This document shows, in pieces, positions 10,901 through 18,772 of a DNA stretch of 64,000 nucleotides. The stretch comes from Bacteroidales bacterium. Lineage in GTDB: Bacteria; Bacteroidota; Bacteroidia; Bacteroidales; GWA2-32-17. Below the pieces are notes generated by a model. It had not been told where the DNA came from and did no database searches. It was given only the letters and a program-made list of their open reading frames with translations. The stretch is from contig JABUFC010000003.1 in the NCBI GenBank assembly GCA_013314715.1, positions 1 through 64,000 on the forward strand, read 5' to 3'. Position 1 is the stretch's first letter; each line of letters begins with the position of its first letter. The translations under genes were made by a program, and so were the position numbers.

Positions 10901-11251
10901 GGCTTCTTTAAAATGATAATTTAAATGGTAAGCACGACCTAAATAATATTTTATAATGGGATCGTTGCTTTTGCTATCAGCAAATTGAAGATATTTAATG
11001 GCTTTTTCGATAAGTTGATTGGTTTCAATTAAGCATGCTGCATAGTGTAAATTATAGCGATCGTCTTTGGGATATAAGCTTAATAATTGAGAAAATAAGG
11101 GAAGAGCTTCAGAATAATTTTTTTCTTGAAAATATTGAAAAGCCTTTTGTTCAGTAATTTTGTCGTCGTTGGTTTGTGCGTGTACTAAACCTCCTATCAA
11201 AAACCAATGCAAAATTAAAATTATAAGAAATAATTTTTTGTCTACACGCAT
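4979..11251 (-). CDS. Giant envelope protein: TPR, PD40 propeller, coiled coil, Asn-rich repeat, three SPOR domains
   Basis: A protein of about 2090 residues. The ATG at 11251 gives a clean signal peptide ending VHAQ; the upstream TTG is less likely. In order: TPR repeats (about residues 30-150), PD40/WD40-like propeller motifs such as 'GGYDIFKSEFDS' (about 210-350), a very long Lys/Glu/Gln/Asn-rich coiled coil (about 360-1500), a 30-residue tandem repeat (about 1531-1650), and three SPOR-like domains starting 'VFKVQIGAFNTP', 'FYTVQIGVYKTP' and 'FYRVQIGSFKEK' (about 1738, 1880, 2000). SPOR domains bind glycan strands of peptidoglycan lacking stem peptides. The TPR-PD40 head resembles PorE/OmpA-type gliding proteins, but SPOR replaces the OmpA-like anchor. 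Predicted periplasmic, bridging the cell wall and a protein complex; function is inferred only. Confidence 0.8.
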   Translation of the reverse strand: MRVDKKLFLIILILHWFLIGGLVHAQTNDDKITEQKAFQYFQEKNYSEALPLFSQLLSLYPKDDRYNLHYAACLIETNQLIEKAIKYLQFADSKSNDPIIKYYLGRAYHLNYHFKEAIENYNAFQQLATSKLVKELQVEKLIEMCQNGLDLIKFISDLTVVDNRRIKSENYFYSYDLKEFDGKLVIKPKELKSSIDKKEEPVNMVIFLPNKSNVVYYGSYGNNKNNGRDIYRIERLPDGKWSKPENIGNIINTPYDEDYPFLHSDGKTLYFSSKGHNSMGGYDIFKSEFDSTAMTWTKPINLDFPINTPYDDYLYITDKDNFYAYFTSNRETRDNNITVYKIIVDKNPIKREFKDIEEIINVARLETSSIAAIKKAEESKQKNKSNEQNIIFASNENNNNNITISPYNFKPISYSPNLTSQEVANNLKADNEKILKNANEIKRQSQLAYIKAKETNEKANQKRKEAYEKNAKIKTITDPVEAEQAKQEVYQLINDAEELERQAITAYNVAQNFEQIANEMEKDVAKSQNFINAIEKQGTVDEAIVDAANKNKERLELSQNKYSSLQKAYEERKTLQKNKENELATYEQLLNNTSDSITLIDEQIKQIETKMANSNSETEKNYLSLQLDELNKRNDFLDAKQVEIAELIEKTKIDIENLNSENQFLNEFAQQVSTDNRSYEELSKENITKDQLKKDIFDKELSADIAVAQTVKEKVGQKNKNNTNTKNNNSLTPKNNKSFNNITPNTNTTNTVSNNINQPILQNNTINTSETNQNNPYVIKGVNPLIPNSTITNSATVENIEKEQFNVQYYTNIVNEQQKKLEIINNAINKTRDKKEKQLLEQQKSYLTEELQSNKNALNQSQQKIAEYKKALANKVDTAMNYSNEELILQASKYENKYEINFTLAQKQQLANAVNIQNELKQKESKLFEIAKEIKRLETIKTSLNNNADQKATENDINKLKLQQSQLFREYTNMIDKSNNNTIQIYDQIINNIRNYNVENPEVKTAILVEKEIEALKEKSSQLKQQANLVQTPEDKINLYKKANIIDQIAIQKQKYAIDLYVSSRQNIAQVTQTNNDSTTTSNTNNNSIKTKETISVELTPEENKQIVQYQSQIAKAENKLNQGKSLYQEIEEKRQLASKTYSNSKKKEILKDVDKKEQEAVQLLIEAHNMYEKANQQKHDVYHNKVTQLLNNENVIEDNKTIAIQFLKEADFYYNEAQQVRLNSKAAATNEDKIALLNKAMALEQKAINNLEYALDAITQAEPVEFVATNNLTKIDKLEALDNPVNVDEVIRIKTERVIANLNLSEIEKQALDDAIAKHQTINQLITEAEKYESKLNLAKEMAQHSTNKSEKKKAEKSIPKLEKEYFSRKFTAAELTENVNDAYYKLYESKFTEIRPKDKSEETKQGKQLEKNANKLYIQAKQLREKSFITENPYIAYNYLLQADSLEKSAIEQQEKAFGLYLKLKPLEEEIKEYAEKHPKKQSINELIVIKTPANVTPITKDELAQIEQENAKKNKTQNTNDNAPQNLNINNENNNEKNEILAQNPTNNQQDNPPQNQNINNENNNEKNEILAQNPTNNQQDNPPQNQNINNENNNEKNEILAQNPTNNQQDNPPQNLNINNENNNEKNEILAQNPTNNQQDNPAQNQNINNENNTDKNKILTENLNNKNEEILHPEDNEINTNTSTTKTNQATINKNASIVPTNITTPMGFSFMPTSPYNEANPIPINPPLPQGLVFKVQIGAFNTPVKPNAFTGLSPVSAEKLEGSKYYRYFVGMFYSEAAAIMVRDYVRPMGYKDAFVVAFYNGKRISLFEARQIIKQSSSSEYEQIVQNEAEKIKMVTSVAPNIAAINAPNNLQNKNVNAQPVLGTLVNNTQELFYTVQIGVYKTPVTHASLKNLTPLYEDHAYNFIRYLVGKFNNRKDAENEKNKIVALGITDAFVSAYYKGQKITLAEAANIEAMNPNAVIQQSDVINTLPTTQNTYEPVNVNNVANININNLFYRVQIGSFKEKVPFDIAAKFVQISSQYGIDQQLEDGATIYYAGKFKTYNEALQCKNNLLNQGFSDAFIIATDGKQRISVKQAKELLNQ
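6240..6661 (-). repeat. Tandem 90-base repeat inside the SPOR-protein gene
   Basis: Four near-identical 90-base units fill 6302-6661; a degenerate fifth continues to about 6240. Each encodes 30 residues starting NINNENNNEKNEILAQNP and ending NQQDNPPQNQ or a close variant. The units differ at only a few bases, so the array expanded recently. The unit length is a multiple of three, so copy-number changes keep the frame. The encoded linker is Asn/Gln/Pro-rich and probably disordered. Confidence 0.95.
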
Positions 11252-11399
11252 TAACAATATTTTTTAAAGTACGAAAATAGATATTTTTTTTTAATTTATC
11301 ATAGGCTTTTACGAAATTTATAATAAAAGTGTTTTAAATTTCAATATTTGTTTGTATAATTGAAGTCAAAATTTGAATGTTTTATTTAAAAAAATTTAT

Positions 11400-14288
11400 A
11401 TGAAACGCATGCGTTTAAAATTGATTATTATTTGCTTTGTTTTAGGGTTAATAAGTCGTTTATCGGCACAAAATGACCTAAATTTTAAAATTAATCAATT
11501 TAAGCTTGATAATGGTTTAACGGTGATTTTAAGCGAAGACCATAACCAACCAACTGTTTATGGGGTTGTGGTAACGAAAGCGGGTTCCAAAAACGATCCA
11601 CCCGATGCTACAGGCATGGCTCATTATATGGAACACATGTTGTTTAAGGGAACAGAAGAATTGGGTACTATCGACTGGTCAAAAGAAAAACCATATATTG
11701 ATAAAATAATTTCGCTTTATGAAGAATTAGGAAAAACAACGGATGCAGAAAAACGTAAAGAAATTCAGAAAAAAATAAACGAAGCATCGGTTGAGGCTAA
11801 TAAATATGCTATTCCAAATGAATTAGACAAAGTTTTAAAACAAATTGGTTCTACGGATGTTAACGCTAATACTTCATTTGATCGAACTGTATTTCATAAT
11901 GCGTTCCCATCTAATGAAATAGAACGTTGGATTGAGATATACAGTCATCGATTTATGAGGCCTGTTTTTAGAAGCTTTCAGTCTGAATTGGAAACAGTTT
12001 ACGAAGAAAAGAATCTTTATTCCGACATGTTTCAATTCAATTTATTTGAGGAATTTAATAAAGTATTTTTTAAAAATCACCCTTATGGTCAGCAACCTCT
12101 TATTGGAACTATAGAGCATTTAAAGAATCCTTCATTAAACAAAATGTATGAATTTTTCAATACTTATTACGTTCCTAATAACATGGCATTGGTTTTAGTG
12201 GGCGATTTTGAAACCGAAAAAGTGTTACCCATTATAAAAGAAAAATTTGGAGTTTGGAAAGCAAAAGAATTACCTCAACCAAAAATTTGGGAAGAAAAAC
12301 CTTTTAATGGACGTGAATTTATAGAAAAAAAATTAAGCCCCATAAAACTAGAAATGTTAGGTTTTCGTGCTCCCAAAAGTGGCGATAAAGACGAAATTGC
12401 GATGGAAATATGTGCTTCTATGCTCTCTAATTCAAGCCAAACAGGGTTGTTAGATAAATTAACCATTGAACATAAGCTCTTAGCGGCAATGTCATTTTAT
12501 GAAAGCTATAACGATTATGGTCAATTTATTATTTTTGCCGTTCCAAAAATAATTGGACAAAAACTTGAGGATGCCGAAAAGCTTATACTCGAACAGTTAG
12601 AAAATCTTCGTAAAGGTAATTTTAGCGACGAACTATTACAAGCTATTAAACTTGAAAAATATATAGATTTTTCACAACAATTAGAAAGCAATGAAGGCAA
12701 AGCCATGTTATTAGCCGAAATGATGGGTCAAAATATTGATATTAACGAAATATATACGATCCTTGATAAGATTAAGCAAATTACCAAACAAGATGTTATA
12801 AATGTTGCCCAAAAATATTTAAACGGCAATTACCTCGCTTTCTATTCGCGTATGGGGTCAATGAAAAAAGAAAAATTAGAAAAACCAGGGTTTAAACCGG
12901 TAGTATCAAATACCAATGCTACTTCAACTTTTGCCCAAAAAATAGAAGAAATGCCAACATTACCCATAAAAGAAAAATTTATTGATTTTCGAAACGATGT
13001 GCAATTTAATCGTATCAAGAAGGGTATCAATATTTACAGAGTCGAAAACCCATACAACAATATTTTTACTTTGAAAATAAAATATGGCATGGGTGAATAC
13101 TATCATCCATTATTAAAATATGCTTGTCAATTAGCAAATTTATCTGGAACAACGAACAAAACCGTTAGTGATTTTAAATTTGAACTTGCTAAATTGGGAT
13201 GTAATTTAAATATTTTAAGCGATAGAAGTTATACCACTATTGAAATGTCTGGAATTGAAGATAACTTAAAACAAGCAGTATTATTGTTGAATGATTTTGT
13301 ACAATCCATTAAAGCTGATGCAAATAAGCTCGAAAATATACTCCAGGGCGAAAAATCGAATCGTAAAATTGAAATGTCCGAACCCGAACAAATTGCACAA
13401 GCCTTGTTTCAATGGGTTGAATTTGGGCGAAAATCAACTTTTATTGATAGACCAACTATGAGCGAACTAAAAAAAGTTGGCGTCGATTCGTTAATAAAAG
13501 TATTTAAATTGGCTACCACTTTCGAATGCGATGTACATTATATTGGCAAAAAATCGCTCGAAGAAGTTATTTCTATATTAAAAAATAATATAAGTTGGAC
13601 TCCAAATCCTAAAGCAAGTTTAGCTCCTGCCGATGTTAACATAAATCAATATAGCGAAAACACTGTTTATTTTATTAACGATCCCAAAGCTATTCAAAGC
13701 AAAATTTATTTCTTTATGAATCAAAAACCTTTTTACAACGATTTTGAACCTTATATAGACGCTTTCAATGCATATTTTAGTGGCGATTTTAGTGGTTTGG
13801 TTTTGCAAGAAATTCGTGAGTATCGGTCTATGGCATATTCTGCTGGTGCTCGTTTCACCATTCCGTCAAAATCGGGAAAAGAAAGTGTTTTTATGGGTTA
13901 TATTGGTACACAATCAGATAAAACGATTGAGGCAATTCAAGTTTTTGACTCTTTGGTGCGTTTTATGCCTCAAAAAACTGATAGATGGTCGTTTTTAATC
14001 AATTATTTAGTTAAATCATCGTTAAGCGATCGACCTTTTTTCCGTAGTTTAAGCGAAACCGTTGTACGATGGAAATTATTGGGCTATCAGCACGATCCCA
14101 ATCAAGAAAAAATACCTGTGTATTACGATATGAAATTTGATGAAATGTATCGTTTTTACAAAGAAAATATTCAAAATAAACCGATGGTAATTGTTATTGT
14201 GGGCGATGAAAAACGTATTGATATGAAAAAATTAACCCAATTTGGAAAAATTAACAAACTCAAAAAGAAAGATGTATTTAGAAATTAA
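11400..14288 (+). CDS. M16 family zinc metallopeptidase, secreted, full-length two-half form
   Basis: A 962-residue protein with a signal peptide ending SRLSAQ when started at the ATG 11400; an upstream TTG start is rejected because it lengthens the n-region. The N-terminal half carries the inverted zinc motif HYMEH (about residues 75-79) in 'MAHYMEHMLFKGTEE', followed by the downstream conserved Glu region 'ETVYEEKNLYSDM'. The C-terminal half has the M16 fold without a zinc motif, as usual for pitrilysin/insulinase-like proteins. It hydrolyses peptides in a closed chamber, here probably in the periplasm. It is divergent from the SPOR gene and has its own unit. Confidence 0.93.
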   Translation: MKRMRLKLIIICFVLGLISRLSAQNDLNFKINQFKLDNGLTVILSEDHNQPTVYGVVVTKAGSKNDPPDATGMAHYMEHMLFKGTEELGTIDWSKEKPYIDKIISLYEELGKTTDAEKRKEIQKKINEASVEANKYAIPNELDKVLKQIGSTDVNANTSFDRTVFHNAFPSNEIERWIEIYSHRFMRPVFRSFQSELETVYEEKNLYSDMFQFNLFEEFNKVFFKNHPYGQQPLIGTIEHLKNPSLNKMYEFFNTYYVPNNMALVLVGDFETEKVLPIIKEKFGVWKAKELPQPKIWEEKPFNGREFIEKKLSPIKLEMLGFRAPKSGDKDEIAMEICASMLSNSSQTGLLDKLTIEHKLLAAMSFYESYNDYGQFIIFAVPKIIGQKLEDAEKLILEQLENLRKGNFSDELLQAIKLEKYIDFSQQLESNEGKAMLLAEMMGQNIDINEIYTILDKIKQITKQDVINVAQKYLNGNYLAFYSRMGSMKKEKLEKPGFKPVVSNTNATSTFAQKIEEMPTLPIKEKFIDFRNDVQFNRIKKGINIYRVENPYNNIFTLKIKYGMGEYYHPLLKYACQLANLSGTTNKTVSDFKFELAKLGCNLNILSDRSYTTIEMSGIEDNLKQAVLLLNDFVQSIKADANKLENILQGEKSNRKIEMSEPEQIAQALFQWVEFGRKSTFIDRPTMSELKKVGVDSLIKVFKLATTFECDVHYIGKKSLEEVISILKNNISWTPNPKASLAPADVNINQYSENTVYFINDPKAIQSKIYFFMNQKPFYNDFEPYIDAFNAYFSGDFSGLVLQEIREYRSMAYSAGARFTIPSKSGKESVFMGYIGTQSDKTIEAIQVFDSLVRFMPQKTDRWSFLINYLVKSSLSDRPFFRSLSETVVRWKLLGYQHDPNQEKIPVYYDMKFDEMYRFYKENIQNKPMVIVIVGDEKRIDMKKLTQFGKINKLKKKDVFRN

Positions 14289-14359
14289 TAAGGCATATTC
14301 GTTTTGTAAAATTATAAATTGGAAAAATAAAAATACTTTTTTTTAAAAGAAATAATTCT

Positions 14360-14367
14360 TACCTTTA
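14360..14367 (+). promoter_or_regulatory. Possible -7 element of the slyD-like gene
   Basis: TACCTTTA, one mismatch from TAnnTTTG, 28 bases before the ATG. No clear -33 TTTG is present. Confidence 0.3.
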
Positions 14368-14394
14368 TCAAATAAATTTTTAAACCTTTTTTTC

Positions 14395-14868
14395 ATGAAT
14401 ATTGACAAAAACAAAGTAGTAGAATTATCGTTTCAGCTACATTTAAGTGGTTACGATGGTGAACTTATTCAAGAGTTTGCTAAAGAAGAACCTTTTAAAT
14501 TTATTTTTGGCGTTGGTCAACTTTTGGAAAGCTTTGAAAAAAAATTAAGTGGACTTTCTGAAGGTCAAGCATTTAAGTTTATGATCCCTGTTAATGAAGC
14601 ATATGGCGAAGTTGACGAAGAGGCAATTATCGATTTTCCTCCTTCTGCCTTAAATATTGATAAAGATTATTTATATGTTGGTTCTGTTCTTCCTTTTAAA
14701 GACGAAGAGGGTAACGAAATGGAAGGTACTATTGTTGAAATCAATGATAATGCTATTAGTATCGATTTTAATCATCCTTTAGCCGGCGAAGATCTTTATT
14801 TTGAAGGAAAAATAGAAAAAGTTCGCGAGGCAACTCCCGAAGAGCTTGCTCATGGACATGTGCATTAA
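14395..14868 (+). CDS. FKBP-type peptidyl-prolyl isomerase, SlyD-like
   Basis: A 157-residue protein of SlyD length and layout: an N-terminal FKBP half with 'FIFGVGQLLESFEKKLSGL', an inserted IF chaperone domain (about residues 70-125) containing 'PVNEAYGEVDEEAI', then the FKBP return strand with 'DFNHPLAGEDLYFEGKI' and a short His-containing tail AHGHVH. SlyD enzymes catalyse cis-trans proline isomerisation and bind unfolded chains in the cytoplasm; the tail often binds nickel, here with only three His. No signal peptide. Monocistronic between a possible promoter and a strong terminator. Confidence 0.92.
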   Translation: MNIDKNKVVELSFQLHLSGYDGELIQEFAKEEPFKFIFGVGQLLESFEKKLSGLSEGQAFKFMIPVNEAYGEVDEEAIIDFPPSALNIDKDYLYVGSVLPFKDEEGNEMEGTIVEINDNAISIDFNHPLAGEDLYFEGKIEKVREATPEELAHGHVH

Positions 14869-14888
14869 TAATCTAGCATTGTTAATTT

Positions 14889-14917
14889 AAAAAAAGCCTC
14901 AATCCGGGGCTTTTTTT
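14889..14917. terminator. Bidirectional terminator between slyD-like gene and the T9SS cargo
   Basis: An A run, GCCTC (14896-14900), a short loop, GGGGC (14906-14910), then seven T. The minus-strand gene's TAA overlaps the T run at 14916-14918, so the two convergent genes share the structure. Confidence 0.85.
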
Positions 14918-16343
14918 ATTGTCTATTGAAAACAAATGGCTTGGTAATTCGTTTATTGGCTCCCAACATGGTTACGTAGTACATACCTGTTGAAAAAACA
15001 TTTTCATATAAGTTTATAATCTCCTCACTCGATGTTAGATGAATTTGTTTTGATAGTAGTTGTTGACCCAGTATATTAGTGAATATTAGCTCATAAGTTT
15101 TATTAGGCTCTCCACGAACTATAAAATTTTGAGATTCGTTATTGGGTTGAATGGGTAAAATATCTTCTACCCACTCATTGGTTGAACAATCAACGGCAAT
15201 TACATTGGAAAAGGAAGTGGTACCATCAATATCTATTTGTTTAATTCTATAATAGTTAGTAGTATATGGGTCGTTATCGGTTGCTGTATATGAGTGAATA
15301 GCGTTAGTCGTACCATTGCCATCAACATATACCAAGGTCGTCCAGTTTTGAGTGTCGTTGCTTTTTTCTAGATAAAATCCGCTGTTATTTGTTTCGCTGG
15401 CTGTTTGCCAAAAAAGATCTACATGGTTTTGATTACAATTTCCGTAAAAAGATAAGTATTCAACAGGTAGTGGTACCGTTGTACTGGCTAATGTTATTAA
15501 AATATAATTTAATAATCCTGGATGTACTGTAGTACTTGTAACATAATCTGAAGCAGCAAATACGCTTGTAGAGCGAGGTTGCCAATAAATTGGTGTTCCG
15601 TATTGTACTTCTTGAAACATTTGGAGGTTTGCTTCGGGATGTATGTTTAATTCTGCAATGCCGGCACTAGGATTAGCCCCATCAACAAAATAATTGAAAT
15701 TATTAATAGTAAGGGTTTGCATGGTTGTTGGTATTATTCGATAATAACGATAGACGCTGTAGTTGCTTGTAAAACTGCCAGTACCTTGTAAGCGTAAATG
15801 TCCTCTTCTTATTTCGGTACTACCCAAATTACCAGCGGGTGTAAAATTAAGTCCGAAATTAGCAACATTGCCCGAGGGGTTGGTTCGAGTTGTGGTTAAA
15901 TATCCGGTCCCATAACCTTCGTTGCTGCCGTTTGTTGCTTTAATACGTTTATCGTAAGTTTCGTTAGCTAATGAAGCTGATGAGCTAAGTGTAATATTAT
16001 AATTTCGCAAATCTAAATCGCCACTTTCCATATAAATTTGATTATTTACTTGTTGATGTTGATTTAAATAAACATCAGCCGAAGTTTTTGCAATTCGTAA
16101 ATTGTAAAATGGAGTGGCTTGCGATCCTCCTATCTGTGTTGTAGTGTTGCCAATAAACTTTACTGTATTATTTGTTAGTGTAATATTTGCACTAGAATTA
16201 TTATTCAACCAATGACAATTATTAGATACAATATATCCTGTTGTTCCTGATATTATTCGACCCCCATCTATTCTTAAATAACATTGTGAAAACAAGTACG
16301 TCGAAATAAATAAACATAGTATTAAAAATGAATATAACTTCAT
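14916..16343 (-). CDS. Secreted protein with T9SS type A-like C-terminal domain
   Basis: A 475-residue protein with a signal peptide (ending YLFSQC). The N-terminal two thirds is Ser/Thr/Asn-rich beta-sheet sequence with many 'GNV/GNT' turns and no enzymatic motif I recognise. Residues about 290-390 match a domain common in Bacteroidota secreted proteins: 'LPVEYLSFYGNCNQNHVDLF' then W-x-T-A-S-E-T-N-N-S-G-F and 'YYRIKQIDIDGTTSFSNV'. The last 75 residues look like a T9SS type A tail with 'YELIFTNILGQQLLSKQI' and 'GMYYVTML'. Probably exported through T9SS and attached to the cell surface. The role is unknown. Confidence 0.8.
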   Translation of the reverse strand: MKLYSFLILCLFISTYLFSQCYLRIDGGRIISGTTGYIVSNNCHWLNNNSSANITLTNNTVKFIGNTTTQIGGSQATPFYNLRIAKTSADVYLNQHQQVNNQIYMESGDLDLRNYNITLSSSASLANETYDKRIKATNGSNEGYGTGYLTTTRTNPSGNVANFGLNFTPAGNLGSTEIRRGHLRLQGTGSFTSNYSVYRYYRIIPTTMQTLTINNFNYFVDGANPSAGIAELNIHPEANLQMFQEVQYGTPIYWQPRSTSVFAASDYVTSTTVHPGLLNYILITLASTTVPLPVEYLSFYGNCNQNHVDLFWQTASETNNSGFYLEKSNDTQNWTTLVYVDGNGTTNAIHSYTATDNDPYTTNYYRIKQIDIDGTTSFSNVIAVDCSTNEWVEDILPIQPNNESQNFIVRGEPNKTYELIFTNILGQQLLSKQIHLTSSEEIINLYENVFSTGMYYVTMLGANKRITKPFVFNRQ

Positions 16344-16402
16344 TTTAAAATTGTTTTAAAACTTTTACGAAGATATATCAAATTTCGTTACAATTTAATG
16401 AT

Positions 16403-16410
16403 TAATTTTA
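16403..16410 (+). promoter_or_regulatory. Possible -7 element of the Ddl-like gene
   Basis: TAATTTTA, one mismatch from TAnnTTTG, 16 bases before the ATG. No good -33 element; weak call. Confidence 0.25.
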
Positions 16411-16425
16411 CAAATTATTTGGAAT

Positions 16426-17379
16426 ATGTATAAAATAGCTGTTTTAACTGTAGATAATCAAAATAGTATTTCACAAGTTAGTAAAAACGAACCTGAAATA
16501 AATCCTTTACCTTATTTAAAAGAATATATAACTAAACAGTTTTTTTTATCAAAGAATAATTCTTTTCAAATATTAGAAAACATTTATCGCCATTATGATA
16601 TTTGTTTAAATTTGTGTGATGGTGCCGAAGGTGACGACCGTCCAGGAATTGAAGTTGTGCAGTTTCTCGAAAAAAAAACAATGCCATTTACAGGTGCAGG
16701 CTCAGCATTTTATGAACCATCGCGAATCGCAATGAAAGATGCCGCTCTAAAAAGTAAAGTCATGATTCCTGCATATCAATATATACATAAAATTGAGGAG
16801 CTTTCAACTTTAAAATTACAGTTCCCAATTATTGTCAAACATTTTAATAGTTATAGTAGCATTGGTTTAACTAAAGAATCGGTAGTTTTTGATTTTGATT
16901 CACTTCAGCAGCAAACTCGGCGTATGTTAAAGCTTTATAAAAAAGTATTACTTGAGTCGTATATAGAAGGCGATGAATATACGGTTTTAGTTGCATCGGT
17001 AAGCAAAAATGAAGTGAAAGCATATTATCCTGCCAAAATAATTTTTCCTCATGGTGAGCATTTTAAATATTTCGATCTTAAATGGCAAAATCACCATAAA
17101 ATGAAATATATTCCTTGCCCAAATAAGGGCGTAGCAGATTTGTTAATGGAGAAGAGTATTGCTATTTATAAAAACATGAATGGAAGTGGTTATGCTCGAT
17201 TTGATTATAGAATCGATAAACATAACAATTTATATTTTTTAGAACTAAATCCCAATTGCAGTCTTTTTTATCCACCCAACAATGCTTCAAGTGCTGATGA
17301 AATATTGTCTTTTAAACAAAATGATAAACAAACATTTGTGAATACAATTTTATCGTATGCTGTGCAACGTTTTCAATAA
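16426..17379 (+). CDS. D-alanine-D-alanine ligase-like ATP-grasp protein
   Basis: A 317-residue protein with the ATP-grasp layout of the Ddl family. An N-terminal Rossmann-like part has 'YDICLNLCDGAEGDDRPG' and 'LEKKTMPFTGAGSAFYEPS' (about residues 60-100), followed by the lysine strand 'FPIIVKHFNSYSSIGLT', the 'LLESYIEGDEYTVLVAS' strand, and the metal-binding 'LYFLELNPNCSLFYPP' near residue 285. The N-terminal segment diverges from housekeeping Ddl and lacks its GxxGEDG loop, so an amino acid or peptide ligase of unknown substrate is more likely than cell-wall Ddl. It is not linked to mur genes here; miaB follows 77 bases downstream. Confidence 0.75.
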   Translation: MYKIAVLTVDNQNSISQVSKNEPEINPLPYLKEYITKQFFLSKNNSFQILENIYRHYDICLNLCDGAEGDDRPGIEVVQFLEKKTMPFTGAGSAFYEPSRIAMKDAALKSKVMIPAYQYIHKIEELSTLKLQFPIIVKHFNSYSSIGLTKESVVFDFDSLQQQTRRMLKLYKKVLLESYIEGDEYTVLVASVSKNEVKAYYPAKIIFPHGEHFKYFDLKWQNHHKMKYIPCPNKGVADLLMEKSIAIYKNMNGSGYARFDYRIDKHNNLYFLELNPNCSLFYPPNNASSADEILSFKQNDKQTFVNTILSYAVQRFQ

Positions 17380-17456
17380 TTATTGAGTCATATATCAAAA
17401 TCTTGTTTTTAATGCTATCAAAACATTATTTTTGGAGTCTAATTGTTTTATAGATT

Positions 17457-18761
17457 ATGAAATATTTTATTGAGACTTATGGTTGTCAGATGAATGTTGC
17501 CGATAGCGAAGTTGTTTCATCTATTTTAAATCAGCAAGGTTATGTTAAAGCCCAAAAGTTAGAAGAAGCTGATATTATTTTAATTAACACATGCAGTATT
17601 CGCGAAAATGCCGAAACAAGAGTAAAAGGACGATTGAGTTTATTTTCGAAATATAAAAATGCCAATCATGCAATAGTTGGAGTTTTGGGATGCATGGCAG
17701 AACGTTTAAAAGAAGAACTTATTGCTCATAATAAAACGGTTGATATGGTGGTTGGTCCTGATTCATATCGTTTATTGCCTCAACTTATTGAGCAGGCTCG
17801 CTCTGGAAAAAGAATGGTAGAAGCGATGCTTTCAGACGACGAAACTTACGAAGATATTATTCCTGTTCGCTACGATAGTAATGGTGTTTCGACTTTTGTT
17901 TCTATCATGCGTGGTTGCCAGAATTTTTGTTCGTATTGTATTGTTCCTTATGTTAGAGGAGTTGAACGAAGTCGATCACCTGAAACAATAATAAATGAAA
18001 TCAAAGATATTGAACAAAAAAATTACAAAGAGGTTACACTTATTGGACAAAATGTAGATTCTTATCAGTATCATGATGTAAATTTTTCATTATTGCTCGA
18101 AAAAGTTGCAAAAACTTTTCCATCTCTTAGAATTCGATTCAGTACCAACCACCCAAAAGATTTAAACGACAATGTATTGCATGTAATGGCTCAATATTCT
18201 AATATATGTCATCATATTCACTTGCCTGTACAATCAGGAAGTAATCATATGTTGCAGCTTATGAATAGAGGTTATACGCGCGAGTATTATCTTGAACGTA
18301 TTGCTGCTATTCGAAAATACATTCCTGATAGTGCTATTTCAACCGATATTATGGTTGGCTTTTGCGACGAAACAGAGCACGATCATGAACAAACACTTTC
18401 GCTCATGAGAGAAGTAGGCTACGATTTTGCATTTATGTTTAAATATAGCGAAAGAAGTGGCACCTATGCCGCCAAAAATATGACTGATAATGTGCCAGAA
18501 AAGTTAAAAATTAAACGACTTAATGAAGTTATTGCTTTACAAAATGAATTAAGTAAAATTTCAAAACAAAACGACGTAGGAAAAATATATGAAGTATTAA
18601 TTGAAGGAAAATCGAAAAGGTCTGATAAAGAATTTATGGGAAGAAACTCACAAAACAAAGTGATTGTATTTCCTTCAGAAATAACATTAAAAGTAGGCGA
18701 TAAAGTTATGGTAAAAGTTGAAAAGTACACCTCGGCAACTCTTATAGGAAAAATTATTTAA
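17457..18761 (+). CDS. miaB: tRNA-2-methylthio-N6-dimethylallyladenosine synthase MiaB
   Basis: A 434-residue radical SAM methylthiotransferase. The N-terminal UPF0004 domain has its three cluster cysteines at C10 ('TYGCQMN'), C46 ('NTCSIRENA') and C79 ('GVLGCMAER'). The radical SAM motif is C154-x3-C158-x2-C161 ('RGCQNFCSYCIVPYVRG'), and a TRAM domain lies at about 370-434. MiaB adds a methylthio group to i6A37 of tRNAs that read UNN codons, using two 4Fe-4S clusters. The ETYGCQMN start and the ENAE stretch favour MiaB over RimO and MtaB. ATG start; 11 bases before the AhpD-like gene. Confidence 0.96.
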   Translation: MKYFIETYGCQMNVADSEVVSSILNQQGYVKAQKLEEADIILINTCSIRENAETRVKGRLSLFSKYKNANHAIVGVLGCMAERLKEELIAHNKTVDMVVGPDSYRLLPQLIEQARSGKRMVEAMLSDDETYEDIIPVRYDSNGVSTFVSIMRGCQNFCSYCIVPYVRGVERSRSPETIINEIKDIEQKNYKEVTLIGQNVDSYQYHDVNFSLLLEKVAKTFPSLRIRFSTNHPKDLNDNVLHVMAQYSNICHHIHLPVQSGSNHMLQLMNRGYTREYYLERIAAIRKYIPDSAISTDIMVGFCDETEHDHEQTLSLMREVGYDFAFMFKYSERSGTYAAKNMTDNVPEKLKIKRLNEVIALQNELSKISKQNDVGKIYEVLIEGKSKRSDKEFMGRNSQNKVIVFPSEITLKVGDKVMVKVEKYTSATLIGKII

Positions 18762-18772
18762 AGAAAATAGTT

